In this document: piece by piece, positions 27,029 through 36,162 of the stretch
Layout: each line of letters opens with the position of its first letter
Position numbering within the stretch: position 1 is the first letter of the stretch
Assembly: GCF_003058465.1 (NCBI RefSeq)
Contig: NZ_CP028901.1
Span: 4,092,001-4,156,000, forward strand
DNA length: 64,000 bases
From: Orrella marina
GTDB taxonomy: Bacteria; Pseudomonadota; Gammaproteobacteria; Burkholderiales; Burkholderiaceae_B
Direction: 5' to 3'
Notes under the pieces: model-generated
The model's database searches: none
Told to the model about the DNA's origin: nothing
Seen by the model: only the letters and a program-made list of their open reading frames with translations
Made by a program: the position numbers and the translations under genes

Positions 27029-27823
27029 CTAGCGTGTTGCGCTTACGATGCCGCCGTCGACAACCAGAGTCTGGCCCGTGATGTAGCGACTTTCATCGCT
27101 GGCCAGAAACAGCGTTGCATGGGCAACATCCCAAGCATCACCCATGTGACCCATTGGAACTTGCTGGTGTCGATGTTCGACAAATTCTTTAAAATTTCCC
27201 TTAGCGTACTTGTTCGCCAGTCGTTCGACAAGCGGCGTAAACATGAGTCCGGGTGCAACGCAGTTCAGACGCACGCCACGTTGCGCATAAATGACAGCGG
27301 TTGTCTTGGTGAACTGCATCAGGGCGGCCTTTCCCGCTGCGTAGCCGACTTGCGGCTTGCCGATATAACGCAATCCCGCGACTGATGAAATGTTGACGAC
27401 TGCACCACGTTTGTGCTCTTCCATGATGGGCAATACATACTTGCAGGTGAGATAGGCCGACGTGACGTTTACATCGAGCTGGTCTTGCCAGGCTTGTTCG
27501 CTGAGCTCTACTGGTCCGCCTGGTTCAGAACGACCGACGTTGTTCACAAGGATGTCGATTCTGCCGAATCGCCGGATACAGGCTTGGACCATTTCCTGGA
27601 CCTGTACAGAATCCGTCACATCACAGGCCATGACTTCGGCCTCGCCACCTTCGTTTTCTATGATGGAACGGGTGACTTCGGCCGCACCGAGGTGCAGATC
27701 CACCCCAAAAACCTTTGCGCCCTGCCTGGCTAGCAGGACAGCTATGGCTTTTCCGTTTCCCCAACCCTCTTCCTGTGTGCCGCAACCTGTCACGAGTGCG
27801 ACCTTGCCTTCAAGACTGAACAT
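27029..27823 (-). CDS. Short-chain dehydrogenase/reductase (SDR) family oxidoreductase
   Basis: A 264-residue classical SDR. The cofactor motif is modified (VTGCGTQEEGWGNGKAIA, with a longer loop than the usual TGxxxGIG), NNVGRS replaces NNAG, and the catalytic Ser-Tyr-Lys are in NISSVAG ... YAAGK. It ends with YITGQTLVVDGG. GGAGGGG lies 8 bases before the ATG. The unusual extended glycine loop is shared with a subset of SDRs and does not indicate a substrate. It lies upstream of the broken symporter on the same strand (53-bp gap). Confidence 0.87.
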   Translation of the reverse strand: MFSLEGKVALVTGCGTQEEGWGNGKAIAVLLARQGAKVFGVDLHLGAAEVTRSIIENEGGEAEVMACDVTDSVQVQEMVQACIRRFGRIDILVNNVGRSEPGGPVELSEQAWQDQLDVNVTSAYLTCKYVLPIMEEHKRGAVVNISSVAGLRYIGKPQVGYAAGKAALMQFTKTTAVIYAQRGVRLNCVAPGLMFTPLVERLANKYAKGNFKEFVEHRHQQVPMGHMGDAWDVAHATLFLASDESRYITGQTLVVDGGIVSATR

Positions 27824-27961
27824 GACCGATGCCCCTCCGAATTTTGTTGAATGTATTTTGCTGACTGACCTTGCGCACTGTATACGAGAGCTGATGTCGT
27901 CAGATAGTTATTCCGCAGCGCAGGAGAGTGGAAAAGGTGAGGGGGACGCACAGTCCGGTGC

Positions 27962-29302
27962 TCAACGCATCTCGAAGAGTTCCTGATGAAAGTGACTGGC
28001 AGGTAGACCTAACTTCACCAGTGGTTGTCGTATTGCCTGCCCCAGTCCTGATGGACCGCAGAACCAGAAGTGTGCGTCCTTCCAGTCTGGGTGAGCCTCC
28101 AGAATGCGTTGCGCATTCAATGTATTGCCGCTGCCAGAAGCGATCACATGCGCTCGTACGCCCACTTTGGCTGCGAGTTGCAGCGCGCGTTTTGTCAGGG
28201 ATGCACTGTCATCGCGCACGCACAGATAAAGGTCAATTTCTGGAACAGCGTCGTTTTGATTAACCAGGTGTTCGAGCTCACTGATGAACGGAGTAACGCC
28301 GACACCACCTGCAATCCAGATCTGTCGTGCCTGGGCAGGCTTGAAGGAGAACCTGCCATACGGTCCTTCGATGATTGCTAGTTGGCCAGTATGTACGGCT
28401 TGAGCCAGGGTGTTGGTGTAGTCGCCGAGGTGTTTGATGTAAAACCGTACGACGTTCTCCCCCAGTGAATGCTCGGATGCGATCGAGAATGGGTGCCCGC
28501 CTTCTTTCGGGTCAAGCGTGAGAAAGGCAAACTGGCCCGGCAGGTGTCCTGGCCAGTCATCGTGCATCTTGATATCGATTTGCGTGACGCCGTCGCTCTG
28601 GTGCTCGACGTGCTGGACGACCTCGCCCTGAAAGCGGCGTCTGGCGCCGATGCGCCGTGTCAGAGACAGGATGGCTGCCACCGAGCCGATGGCCATAAGC
28701 AGTCCCGTCAAAACCCCGACCGGACTTGCCCAGCCGAGCTTGCCAAAGAGGACGACGCTGTGAAATACCAGGACCAGATAAACAACAGGCATGATCCGGT
28801 GGGTCTTGAAAAACCGGCGGTAGGGGATCCATTTGAGCAAGGCAATCAGCACCAGTGCTGCCAGGATGTAGATTGACCATTCGCCAGCTGTCTTGGCAAC
28901 GGACTTCAGTGCAACGAACGGGTTGGGGTCCGCGAAAAAATCCGCGATACCACTGGGCGTCTCGAATATCTGTGCACTCACCCATCCCTGCTGAACCAGT
29001 GACTTGGGCTCGACCTTGATGAACCAGTGCAGCAGGGCAAACACCATGCCACTGATACCCACCCATTTGTGCAGGCGGTAGTTACGATCGAGTCCACCGG
29101 TGAGATTTTCAAGCCAGGGTGTTCTCAGTGACAGCACCATGCCAACTGACATCATGACCATGGCCATCACGCCGGCATAGTAGAGCAGTGACTTTCGCAG
29201 TGCCCATGGCGCAAGGGTTTGCTCGGATGGGGTCAGACTCACCCAGTAGGCCAGCGTGACAGCAAGGAGTGTGACGCCCCAAAGCCATTTCATCCGGTTC
29301 AC
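27962..29302 (-). CDS. Ferric-reductase-like transmembrane flavocytochrome
   Basis: A 446-residue membrane oxidoreductase. The N-terminal half has about six helices with paired heme-ligand histidines (RLHKWVGISGMVFALLHWF and THRIMPVVYLVLVFHSVVLF). The C-terminal half is a ferredoxin-reductase-type module: FAD site HPFSIAS (about 277), NAD(P)H site WIAGGVGVTPFISEL and the C-terminal FCGPSGLGQA. It should move electrons from NAD(P)H via FAD and heme across the membrane; the acceptor is unknown. Start is GTG at 29302, with ATG at 29293 as an alternative; neither has a strong ribosome site. An FNR-type site upstream suggests oxygen-responsive control. Confidence 0.88.
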   Translation of the reverse strand: MNRMKWLWGVTLLAVTLAYWVSLTPSEQTLAPWALRKSLLYYAGVMAMVMMSVGMVLSLRTPWLENLTGGLDRNYRLHKWVGISGMVFALLHWFIKVEPKSLVQQGWVSAQIFETPSGIADFFADPNPFVALKSVAKTAGEWSIYILAALVLIALLKWIPYRRFFKTHRIMPVVYLVLVFHSVVLFGKLGWASPVGVLTGLLMAIGSVAAILSLTRRIGARRRFQGEVVQHVEHQSDGVTQIDIKMHDDWPGHLPGQFAFLTLDPKEGGHPFSIASEHSLGENVVRFYIKHLGDYTNTLAQAVHTGQLAIIEGPYGRFSFKPAQARQIWIAGGVGVTPFISELEHLVNQNDAVPEIDLYLCVRDDSASLTKRALQLAAKVGVRAHVIASGSGNTLNAQRILEAHPDWKDAHFWFCGPSGLGQAIRQPLVKLGLPASHFHQELFEMR

Positions 29303-29333
29303 ATCAGTCTCGCATTTGTATTTGCAAGAACTA

Positions 29334-29375
29334 ATATTAACTTCACAAGGTTCTCCCTGATTTGACGTGAGTCAA
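29334..29375 (-). promoter_or_regulatory. Class II FNR/ANR-type promoter for the flavocytochrome
   Basis: TTGACGTGAGTCAA (29362-29375) matches the TTGAY-N4-RTCAA FNR-family site. On the minus strand TAATAT (29339-29334) fits a -10 element. If transcription starts at 29327, the site is centred exactly at -41.5, the class II activator position. The leader before the GTG at 29302 would be about 25 bases. Confidence 0.55.
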
Positions 29376-29470
29376 TCCGGACGTTTTTGCGGGAAGGTGT
29401 GAAGAGCAGGGGCGTACCGTCAGGTGAACCAGCCCCTTGGCGCTATTGTCGTGCGTCCTTGTTCCAGGCG

Positions 29471-30529
29471 TCAGGTGACCGCCTGCTGCGCCTGAATTTC
29501 GGATTGTGAAGGCCTTCTCATACCTCTGATCAGGTCCTCTACGGTCAGGCGTCCAACGCGTGTGCCTGAACGGTCAGCCACGATGAGGTGATCGCTGCTG
29601 CTTTCCGCAAAAATCTGCAACGCCGTTTCAATGGTGGTGTTGGGTTTGATGACCGGCCCGCTGTCAGTTTCTTGAGGCTTGTTCATGATCGCTCGTACCC
29701 GGAGTACCCGTGCACGGTTGATGTCTTTCATGAAGCTTGCAACATAAGTGTCTGCCGGGCTCATCAGGATGTTTTGCGGGTCATCATTTTGCACGATCAC
29801 ACCATCGCGCAAGATGGCGATGGTGTCGCCGATGCGCAGGGCTTCGTCCAGATCATGGGTGATGAAGACGATGGTCTTTTGCAGTTCATTCTGAAGTTCG
29901 AGCATCACGTTCTGCATCTCGGTCCGGATCAGCGGATCGAGTGCAGAAAAAGCTTCGTCCATGAGCAGGATTTCGGCGTCGGTTGCCAATGCCCGTGCGA
30001 GCCCGACGCGTTGCTGCATGCCGCCCGAGAGCTGTTGCGGATAATGATCTTCGAAGCCGTTTAGCCCGACCCGCTCGATCCACTGTCTGGATGTTTCGAG
30101 AATCTTTTCCCTGGCCATACCTTGATTCTCAAGACCGTAGCCGACGTTCTCGAGAATCGTGCGGTGAGGAAACAGGGCGAACTTCTGGAACACCATCGAG
30201 ATCTTGAAGCGTCTGAGGTCGCGCAACGCCTGCTGGTCGAGCTTGATGACGTCTTCACCATCGACCAGGATCTCTCCTTCGGTTGGTGCGATCAGCCGGT
30301 TGATATGACGGATCAGTGTTGACTTGCCAGAGCCTGAAAGACCCATTACTACCTGGATGCGATGCCGTTCCATATCGAGGTTGACGTTGTTCAGACCGAT
30401 GACATGTCCGGTTTTTTCCAGTAGCTCATCCTTGCCCATGCCCTGGTGCACCTTTTCCATGGCCTTGGCAGGATTGCGTCCGAACACTTTGTACAGATTG
30501 CGAATCGAGATTGCGATATCGGTGGACAT
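29471..30529 (-). CDS. proV: Glycine betaine/proline-type ABC transporter ATP-binding protein
   Basis: A 352-residue ABC ATPase of the ProV/OpuAA type. An N-terminal extension (about 1-50) precedes Walker [13 protein letters not shown], the Q-loop [11 protein letters not shown], signature [15 protein letters not shown], Walker [14 protein letters not shown] and the switch His ([10 protein letters not shown]). A C-terminal CBS-like region (about 270-340) is shorter than in osmosensing homologues, so ionic-strength gating is uncertain. ATG 30529 overlaps the permease stop by one base (TGATG). It energises uptake of a quaternary amine. Confidence 0.9.
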   Translation of the reverse strand: MSTDIAISIRNLYKVFGRNPAKAMEKVHQGMGKDELLEKTGHVIGLNNVNLDMERHRIQVVMGLSGSGKSTLIRHINRLIAPTEGEILVDGEDVIKLDQQALRDLRRFKISMVFQKFALFPHRTILENVGYGLENQGMAREKILETSRQWIERVGLNGFEDHYPQQLSGGMQQRVGLARALATDAEILLMDEAFSALDPLIRTEMQNVMLELQNELQKTIVFITHDLDEALRIGDTIAILRDGVIVQNDDPQNILMSPADTYVASFMKDINRARVLRVRAIMNKPQETDSGPVIKPNTTIETALQIFAESSSDHLIVADRSGTRVGRLTVEDLIRGMRRPSQSEIQAQQAVT

Positions 30530-31413
30530 CAGCGTCCTCCTTGCTGGTGTTTCTGCAGACGCATCCCGAAGCTCTGGGTGATCCGGTCAAAAATGATGGC
30601 CAGAATCACGACTGCAGCCCCGTTGAACAGGCCAAGCGCAAAATACTGGTTTGTAACCGCTTGTAAAACCGGTTGTCCTAGCCCTCGTACACCAATCATC
30701 GAGGCTATCACCACCATGGCCAGCGCCATCATAATGGTCTGGTTGATTCCTGCCATGATGTTTGGCAGCGCCAAGGGCAGCTGAACCTTGAGAAGCTTCT
30801 GCATCCGACTCGCGCCAAAGGCGTCAGCCGCCTCAAGGGCTTCTTTCTCAACCAGTCGTATGCCGAGGTTGGTCAGTCGAATGACGGGTGAAATGGCATA
30901 GATCACCACGGCGATCAGGCCGGGTACGCGTCCGATGCCCAGCAGCATGACCACCGGAATCAGATATACGAAACTGGGCATGGTCTGCATGACATCCAGT
31001 ACAGGCAGAATGGTGTTCTTGGCGCGTTCGGAGCGGGCCATCAGAATGCCAATCGGGATGCCGACGATGACAGATAGCAGGGTACAGACCAGAATCATGG
31101 CCATGGTCCGCATGGTGTCTTCCCACATGCCAAGGATGCCGATCCCGCACAGTGCGAGCACGACGCCTGTCATCAGTTTCCAGCTTCTTGATGCCAGAAA
31201 ACTGATCAGACCGGTCGCGAGGATGACCAGCCACCAAGGGCTTTCAAGGAGCAGTCGCTCAAACCAGATCAGGAAATGGAGTAGCGGTTCGAATGCGGTC
31301 TCGATCATCGGACCGAATTCTCTGGAGAACGAAAGGTAACCGCGGTCAATGGCCCGTGAGAGCTCACGCAGGGTGGTGTTGTCGAGTTGTGGGAATTCGT
31401 TGGACCAGAACAT
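30529..31413 (-). CDS. proW: Glycine betaine/proline-type ABC transporter permease
   Basis: A 294-residue ProW-family permease with about six or seven helices. The EAA-type loop contacting the ATPase is visible (EAADAFGASRMQKLLKVQLPLALPNIMAGI, read from about residue 188). The N-terminal 40 residues are charged and cytoplasmic. It is encoded between the binding protein (76-bp gap) and the ATPase (1-base overlap), giving the order binding protein-permease-ATPase. Subunit of a type I importer for betaine-like compatible solutes. Confidence 0.9.
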   Translation of the reverse strand: MFWSNEFPQLDNTTLRELSRAIDRGYLSFSREFGPMIETAFEPLLHFLIWFERLLLESPWWLVILATGLISFLASRSWKLMTGVVLALCGIGILGMWEDTMRTMAMILVCTLLSVIVGIPIGILMARSERAKNTILPVLDVMQTMPSFVYLIPVVMLLGIGRVPGLIAVVIYAISPVIRLTNLGIRLVEKEALEAADAFGASRMQKLLKVQLPLALPNIMAGINQTIMMALAMVVIASMIGVRGLGQPVLQAVTNQYFALGLFNGAAVVILAIIFDRITQSFGMRLQKHQQGGR

Positions 31414-31489
31414 GATGGTTTACCGAAAAAGAGGAAGGGTCACCACGCCGGCCAGTTGTCCTGCCCGGCGTGGTCATGATCAGACGAAA

Positions 31490-32500
31490 TCAGAGTGCCG
31501 CCTTGACTTTCTCGGCGACATCCGCTGGAACCCACTCTCTCCAGGAGCTCTCGTAGTTCTTGAGGAAATGTTCGGCTGCGGTCTGGCCGTCAGCCTGATT
31601 CTCATCCATGTAGATGAGCATGTCGTCGTAGTCCTTGCCTGTCCAGAGCCGGTTCTTCAGGTACTCCATGGGCTCGGGATTTTTCTCGGCAAATGTGGTG
31701 GCAACAACGGTCTTGATTTCAGTCACAGGGAAGTTGTTGGGCTTGGGGTCCGGGCAGTCTGCAATGGCGATACAGGCATCAAACTCTTCCTGGTTGAAGT
31801 CTTCCAGTCCCACTCGAACCATGTCATAGCGCGCAAGGACAGAAGTCGGTGCCCAGTAGTAGGTCAGGAGACCTTCGCCACGGTTGTAGGCGCGACCGAT
31901 GGCTCCCGCCATGGCGGCACCTGATCCCGGATCAACCAGGTTGAATCCGGCATCTTCCAGATCATAAGCACGGTACAGGTTGTCCGTGGTGATCTGGCAA
32001 GCCCAGCCAGACGGGCAGCCAAGGACACGTCCTTTGCTTGGGTCTTCGGGATCTTTAAACAACTCGGGATGCTTCTTGATGCCGTCGATCGTGGCAAGTT
32101 CGGGGTTCTTCTCGAGCATGTAACGCGGGATCCACCATCCTTCACCTGCATTCTCGGCTGGATTCTCCAGTACGTCGCCGACGATGACCAGGCGACCTTC
32201 GCCGACGGCACGATTGATTGGCTCCTTGACGTTGTTCATCCAGAGTTCGGGAGCAATGTCTGGCCGGCCTTTCTCCGACATAGAGGTGGCGGTTGGCATG
32301 GTGTCGCCAGGAATGATTTCAGCGTCACAGCCATAACCGTTCTTAAGGATGAATTCGTCCACCCGGGCTGCGACCTGGGCGCTGGCCCAGTTCATCTCGG
32401 CAATAGTAACGTTGCCGCATTCAGCAGCGAAAGCGCTTGTGCCAATGGTACTAAGTGTTGCAGCAAGCGCTGCGGTCTGGATATGCTTGAGTGATCTCAT
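31490..32500 (-). CDS. proX: Glycine betaine/choline-type ABC transporter substrate-binding protein
   Basis: A 336-residue periplasmic binding protein of the OpuAC/ProX class. A signal peptide (residues 1-24, ending SAFAA) precedes CGNVTIAEMNWASAQVAARVDEFILKNGYGC, read in order from about residue 26. The W and aromatic residues (EMNW, LWMNN, GWWIPRY, YYWAPT) are the kind that form cation-pi boxes for quaternary ammonium ligands. The ATG at 32500 has AAGGAG 6 bases upstream; a longer frame from 32587 has no such site. First gene of the transporter operon. Choline versus betaine cannot be decided. Confidence 0.88.
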   Translation of the reverse strand: MRSLKHIQTAALAATLSTIGTSAFAAECGNVTIAEMNWASAQVAARVDEFILKNGYGCDAEIIPGDTMPTATSMSEKGRPDIAPELWMNNVKEPINRAVGEGRLVIVGDVLENPAENAGEGWWIPRYMLEKNPELATIDGIKKHPELFKDPEDPSKGRVLGCPSGWACQITTDNLYRAYDLEDAGFNLVDPGSGAAMAGAIGRAYNRGEGLLTYYWAPTSVLARYDMVRVGLEDFNQEEFDACIAIADCPDPKPNNFPVTEIKTVVATTFAEKNPEPMEYLKNRLWTGKDYDDMLIYMDENQADGQTAAEHFLKNYESSWREWVPADVAEKVKAAL

Positions 32501-33124
32501 GTATGGCTCCTTCGTGAGTCGGGCCCGGACAAAAGGAAAGAATTCCAGATTACGGGCTGTTCCGACAAGCCAGTGCGGGTTGTGCACGGACTCTCATGAA
32601 TCAAAGCCGCCGGCAGTCGACGACGCGAGGCCCCTGTACAGGGACAATGAGTTGCTCGATGAGCAGCTTGAAAACCCCTGCAACATGCAGGAGCAGTTAT
32701 CAAAAGGGCGGACGATGGTCGCTCCAGACACGCCACGTTGTCCTCCCGCTCGGCCAGAACCGGAGAAAAATACGGTTTCAAAGTGGCCGTTGACAGTCTA
32801 GAGAATAACCACATTTCTTTATATTGAGAAATCCGGGCAAACATTGATTCCTTCTTCCTCTTCTGTTATGTAAGAGGGTTCGGAGATGCTCGGGTGTCTT
32901 GGGTCGATTAATGGATCGTCTTCCACGGAGTCTCAAAAAACGTTTGTGGGGTGACTGTGGTGGGTGTACGTCGGGAAGGGTCAGGCAATAGCGGGAAATG
33001 TCATGACTGGTTGTCTGGGGATACTTTCCGCAAACCCTTTTCCGAAATCCTCGAGATACGCCTGGCAAGCAGATATGAGGATTGCCATTTTTTGTTCTGA
33101 TTTCTATTCAGGAGGCTTGCAGCT
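32501..33124. other. Non-coding divergent region
   Basis: No gene is supported between the binding-protein gene and the GST-like gene. It contains a 12-bp perfect palindrome, CCCTGTACAGGG (32632-32643), an AT-rich stretch (about 32795-32830) and, at its end, a strong AGGAGG at 33110-33115 serving the GST-like gene. Confidence 0.4.
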
Positions 33125-33825
33125 TTGAACAGTTACTGTGATCCGACAGTCCAGGTGCAGTCCGGTACGCCCGGTGATGCGCACATGCTGCCGATTCTGT
33201 ATTCCTTCAGGCGTTGTCCTTATGCGATCAGGGCACGCATGGCTTTGTACGCATCCGGAGTCCCTTTCGAGACGGTCGAAGTCAGTCTCAGAAACAAACC
33301 AGCCCGACTGATCGAGTTGTCTCCCAAGGCAACCGTACCTGTGCTCGTTCTGCCCGGCGATAAGGTGATCGACGAAAGTCTGGACATTATGCGATGGGCG
33401 CTCGGGCAATCCGATCCGCAAAACTGGCTCAGGCAATCGCAGTTGCAGTCGGATCTGGCACAGACGAGCGAATCAGACCCGCCCGCCATTTTGCTCAAGG
33501 CAAACGACACAGATTTCAAGCACTGGCTTGACCGGTACAAGTACCCTGTCCGATATCCGGATGAGGGTATTGATGTGGCACATGCCAGAGCGATGGCAAT
33601 GCAGGCACTGATTTGGCCGCTTTCACATGCCTTGCAAAGTGAGCGCTGGTTAGGAGGGGGGCGCCGTGCCTGGAGGATGTTGCCATCTTTCCATTTGTTC
33701 GCCAGTTCTCCGGAGTCGAACCAGCATGGTTTCAAAAATCCGTGCCGCAGTCCGTTCAGTCCTGGTTACAAGGCTGGCTGGACAGCGCGCTGTTTGAACG
33801 AGTCATGCGCAAGGCGCAGGGGTGA
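33125..33825 (+). pseudogene. Glutathione S-transferase-like protein, frameshifted
   Basis: A GST-like gene in two frames. The N-terminal thioredoxin-fold half has LPILYSFRRCPYAIRARMAL (CPYA active-site region) and ATVPVLVLPGDKVIDESLDIMRWAL. After ERWLGG the frame is lost at a run of six G (33656-33661); adding one G continues as GGAPCLEDVAIFPFVRQFSG and then to the stop at 33823-33825, the expected C-terminal half. TTG at 33125 has AGGAGG 9 bases upstream, while the family N-terminus corresponds to ATG 33185, so the first 20 residues may or may not be made. As written, translation runs on in the wrong frame to 33892. Sequencing error is possible. Confidence 0.82.
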
Positions 33826-34334
33826 GGCAGCGTTCGGTCTGACACGCGATTTGTTCTGCGCTTCTCTCGTTCTTTGCTTCTCTGGCATCTGAATGCGAGT
33901 GAGGTAGTCTTGAGTGAAGCGATTGTTATCTGATTTTGTGCATATATCCATCAGTTCTAGTGATGAATAATGGTTTGTTTGTAACCCCGAGGCGTGCCTG
34001 GACCGGTTTGACAGGAGTCGGGCGGATCTGAATGGCCTGCTCATCGTTACGCGATCGGCACATTAAGCATCTTTAATTCAATGTTTCCTGCGGATGCCTT
34101 TATTCATCGAGGTTACTTGATGCAGGGACAGGGGAATACCCCACTAAAAACGACCCATCGAGGGTGCTAGGATTCGCCTGTATCAACAGAAATGCCAGCG
34201 CTCAAATTTGCTTTGCTGCGATGATTGTTTCTGATACCACGAATGGAACGTCAGCAGCCTGATCGATTCCCTGACCTGAATCTGTTTGCTGATCAATCAG
34301 ATTGACGACACTACAACAAAGTAGGAGACGAACG
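33826..34334. other. Non-coding region upstream of the TRAP operon
   Basis: No gene recognised. The last 60 bases include the short inverted repeat CTGATCAATCAG followed by AGATTGACG, close enough to the TRAP binding-protein start to be part of its promoter. Otherwise nothing stands out. Confidence 0.4.
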
Positions 34335-35375
34335 ATGAAACACACACCCAAATTCCTGGCAGGTATTCTGGCTGCGGGATTTGCTTTTGCCTCAATTCCA
34401 GCGCACGCAGCAGAAGTGGATGGCCCGGAAGTCAACTGGCGTTACTCAGTATGGGGTAACCCCCGTGCCTTTACAGCTGGAATCGAGCATCTGGCGGCTC
34501 AACTTAAAGAGAAAACTGGCGGAAAATTCACCTTCAATATCGGATATGGTGAACAGTTTTCCAGGGACCGGGAGAATCTGGACAGCATCAAGCTCGGTGC
34601 GATTGACGGTGCCTCATTCTGCAACTTCTACCATCCAGGCAAGAATCCGGCTTTCATGGTTTTCTCTCTGCCGTTTCTGCCGCTTGGTGACTGGGACGTG
34701 AACGTGGCTGCGCGTCAGAAACTGTATGCTCACCCTGCCCTGCAAAAGGACATGGACCAGTGGAACGCTTTTGTGTATGCCGGTGCAGTCATGCCGCAAT
34801 ATGAATTCATGGGCAATGGTGAACCACCGAAAAACCTTGAAGACTGGAAAGGCAAGCGCGTGAGAGCAGGTGGTGGAATTGGTGACGCCATGGAGAAGCT
34901 TGGCGCAAGAAAGACCACTACAACGGCAACCGAAGTGTATACATCGCTTCAGCGCGGCAGTATGGATGCAGCTTCCTTCCCGTACACCTACTCGCACGCT
35001 GCTTACAAGATTCCGGAAGTTTCCGCCTGGTTTACGTCCAACATGTCACCCGGCACGTCGGCCTGCCCGACGGTGTTCAGCAAGACTTCCTACGAGAAGT
35101 TGCCTCCTCAGTACAAGCAATTGCTGGAAGATCTCCGACCGGAAGTTTATGAGGTTCAGGTGCAGGCATACAAGGACATCGATGCCAAGAACCTCCCGGA
35201 GTTCAGAGAGAAACTGTTCGAAGTTGTCTACACCCCGGAGCAGCTTGAAGAGCTTCGCAAGATTGCCGCAAAACCGGTCTGGGATGAGTGGGTCGAAGCT
35301 AACAAGGATCGCTTCGATGGCCAGGAACTGATTGACATGATTGTGGAGATTGCTAATTCTGCACCTAAAAAGTAA
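34335..35375 (+). CDS. dctP: TRAP transporter substrate-binding protein (DctP family)
   Basis: A 346-residue exported binding protein. Signal peptide 1-24 (ending IPAHA), then a DctP-type domain: EHLAAQLKEKTGGKFTFNIGY near the N-terminus and the conserved WKGKRVRAGGG ... ALQ/SLQRGSMDAASFPY region with the ligand-site Arg. The ATG at 34335 has GGAG 7 bases upstream; a start at 34302 would add 11 unsupported residues. It is followed by DctQ and DctM genes, making a complete TRAP system that imports an organic acid using the Na+ gradient. The ligand is not predictable here. Confidence 0.9.
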   Translation: MKHTPKFLAGILAAGFAFASIPAHAAEVDGPEVNWRYSVWGNPRAFTAGIEHLAAQLKEKTGGKFTFNIGYGEQFSRDRENLDSIKLGAIDGASFCNFYHPGKNPAFMVFSLPFLPLGDWDVNVAARQKLYAHPALQKDMDQWNAFVYAGAVMPQYEFMGNGEPPKNLEDWKGKRVRAGGGIGDAMEKLGARKTTTTATEVYTSLQRGSMDAASFPYTYSHAAYKIPEVSAWFTSNMSPGTSACPTVFSKTSYEKLPPQYKQLLEDLRPEVYEVQVQAYKDIDAKNLPEFREKLFEVVYTPEQLEELRKIAAKPVWDEWVEANKDRFDGQELIDMIVEIANSAPKK

Positions 35376-35415
35376 TCAGGCACGTTCATAACAATCAAAA
35401 GACAGGCAGCATATG

Positions 35416-35444
35416 CCGGGTGTGGCCCATCACGTCACACCCGG
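35416..35444 (+). terminator. Intra-operon hairpin between dctP and dctQ
   Basis: CCGGGTGTG / CACACCCGG forms a perfect 9-bp stem with an 11-base loop, 40 bp after the binding-protein stop and 100 bp before dctQ. TTCGTTTCC follows. Partial termination or 3'-end protection would let the binding protein be made in excess over the membrane subunits. Confidence 0.5.
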
Positions 35445-35544
35445 TTCGTTTCCACGCACGGTCCGTGCTGGCTCTCTCTGCCTGGAGAGACTCAATGTGT
35501 CGAATGTCACATTGGGGTTGTAAATCCGATTTCTCAGGCGTCCT

Positions 35545-36162
35545 ATGCAAACTCATCACGTCACCCAGTCGTCTGATGGCCCACCCGCGCTAGTGGGTGC
35601 AGACCGCTGGCTTAGCAAGCTCGAAGACTTCTTTGCGCTACTGGCTTCCCTCTGCATTTTTGCGCTCATGATACTGGGCATCTGGCAGGTGCTCGGGCGC
35701 CAGTTGTTCAATGCCCCGATATCCGGTTATATCGACCTGGTCGAGCTATCCATGGCAACCTTCGCTTTCATGGCGGTGGCCTACTGCCAGCGTCTGGGCG
35801 GACATGTCCGTATGGATCTGTTTGTGCGAATGGCCAAAGGTCGCCTTCGCTGGGTGATGGAACTCATCACCACCGTGCTGCCGCTGTTGCTCATTGCTGT
35901 GCTGATTTACTACAGCTGGGAACACTTCGTACGTGCGTACGACAGTGGTGACAGCACCATTGACATGGAATATCCTGTCTGGCCTTCCAAACTGCTCGTG
36001 CCGCTGTCATTCTCGCTCTTGTTCCTTCGCCTGCTGATCGAGACATTCGGCTACTGGCGACTGATTCTTCATCCGGATGCAACACCTGTGGCCGTGCCAC
36101 AGATCCTTACCGAGGAAGAAATCGCCAGAAAAGAAATCGAAGACTCGAAAGGGGGCGCGTAA
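35545..36162 (+). CDS. dctQ: TRAP transporter small membrane subunit (DctQ)
   Basis: A 205-residue four-helix membrane protein. Typical DctQ segments: LASLCIFALMILGIWQVLGRQLFNAP (first helix, in order from about residue 33), ELSMATFAFMAVAYCQRLGGHVRMDLF (second helix), then two more helices ending with PLSFSLLFLRLLIETFGY. The C-terminal tail (about 180-205) is charged. Its stop abuts the DctM ATG with no gap, so the two are coupled. It bridges the binding protein and DctM. Confidence 0.9.
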   Translation: MQTHHVTQSSDGPPALVGADRWLSKLEDFFALLASLCIFALMILGIWQVLGRQLFNAPISGYIDLVELSMATFAFMAVAYCQRLGGHVRMDLFVRMAKGRLRWVMELITTVLPLLLIAVLIYYSWEHFVRAYDSGDSTIDMEYPVWPSKLLVPLSFSLLFLRLLIETFGYWRLILHPDATPVAVPQILTEEEIARKEIEDSKGGA

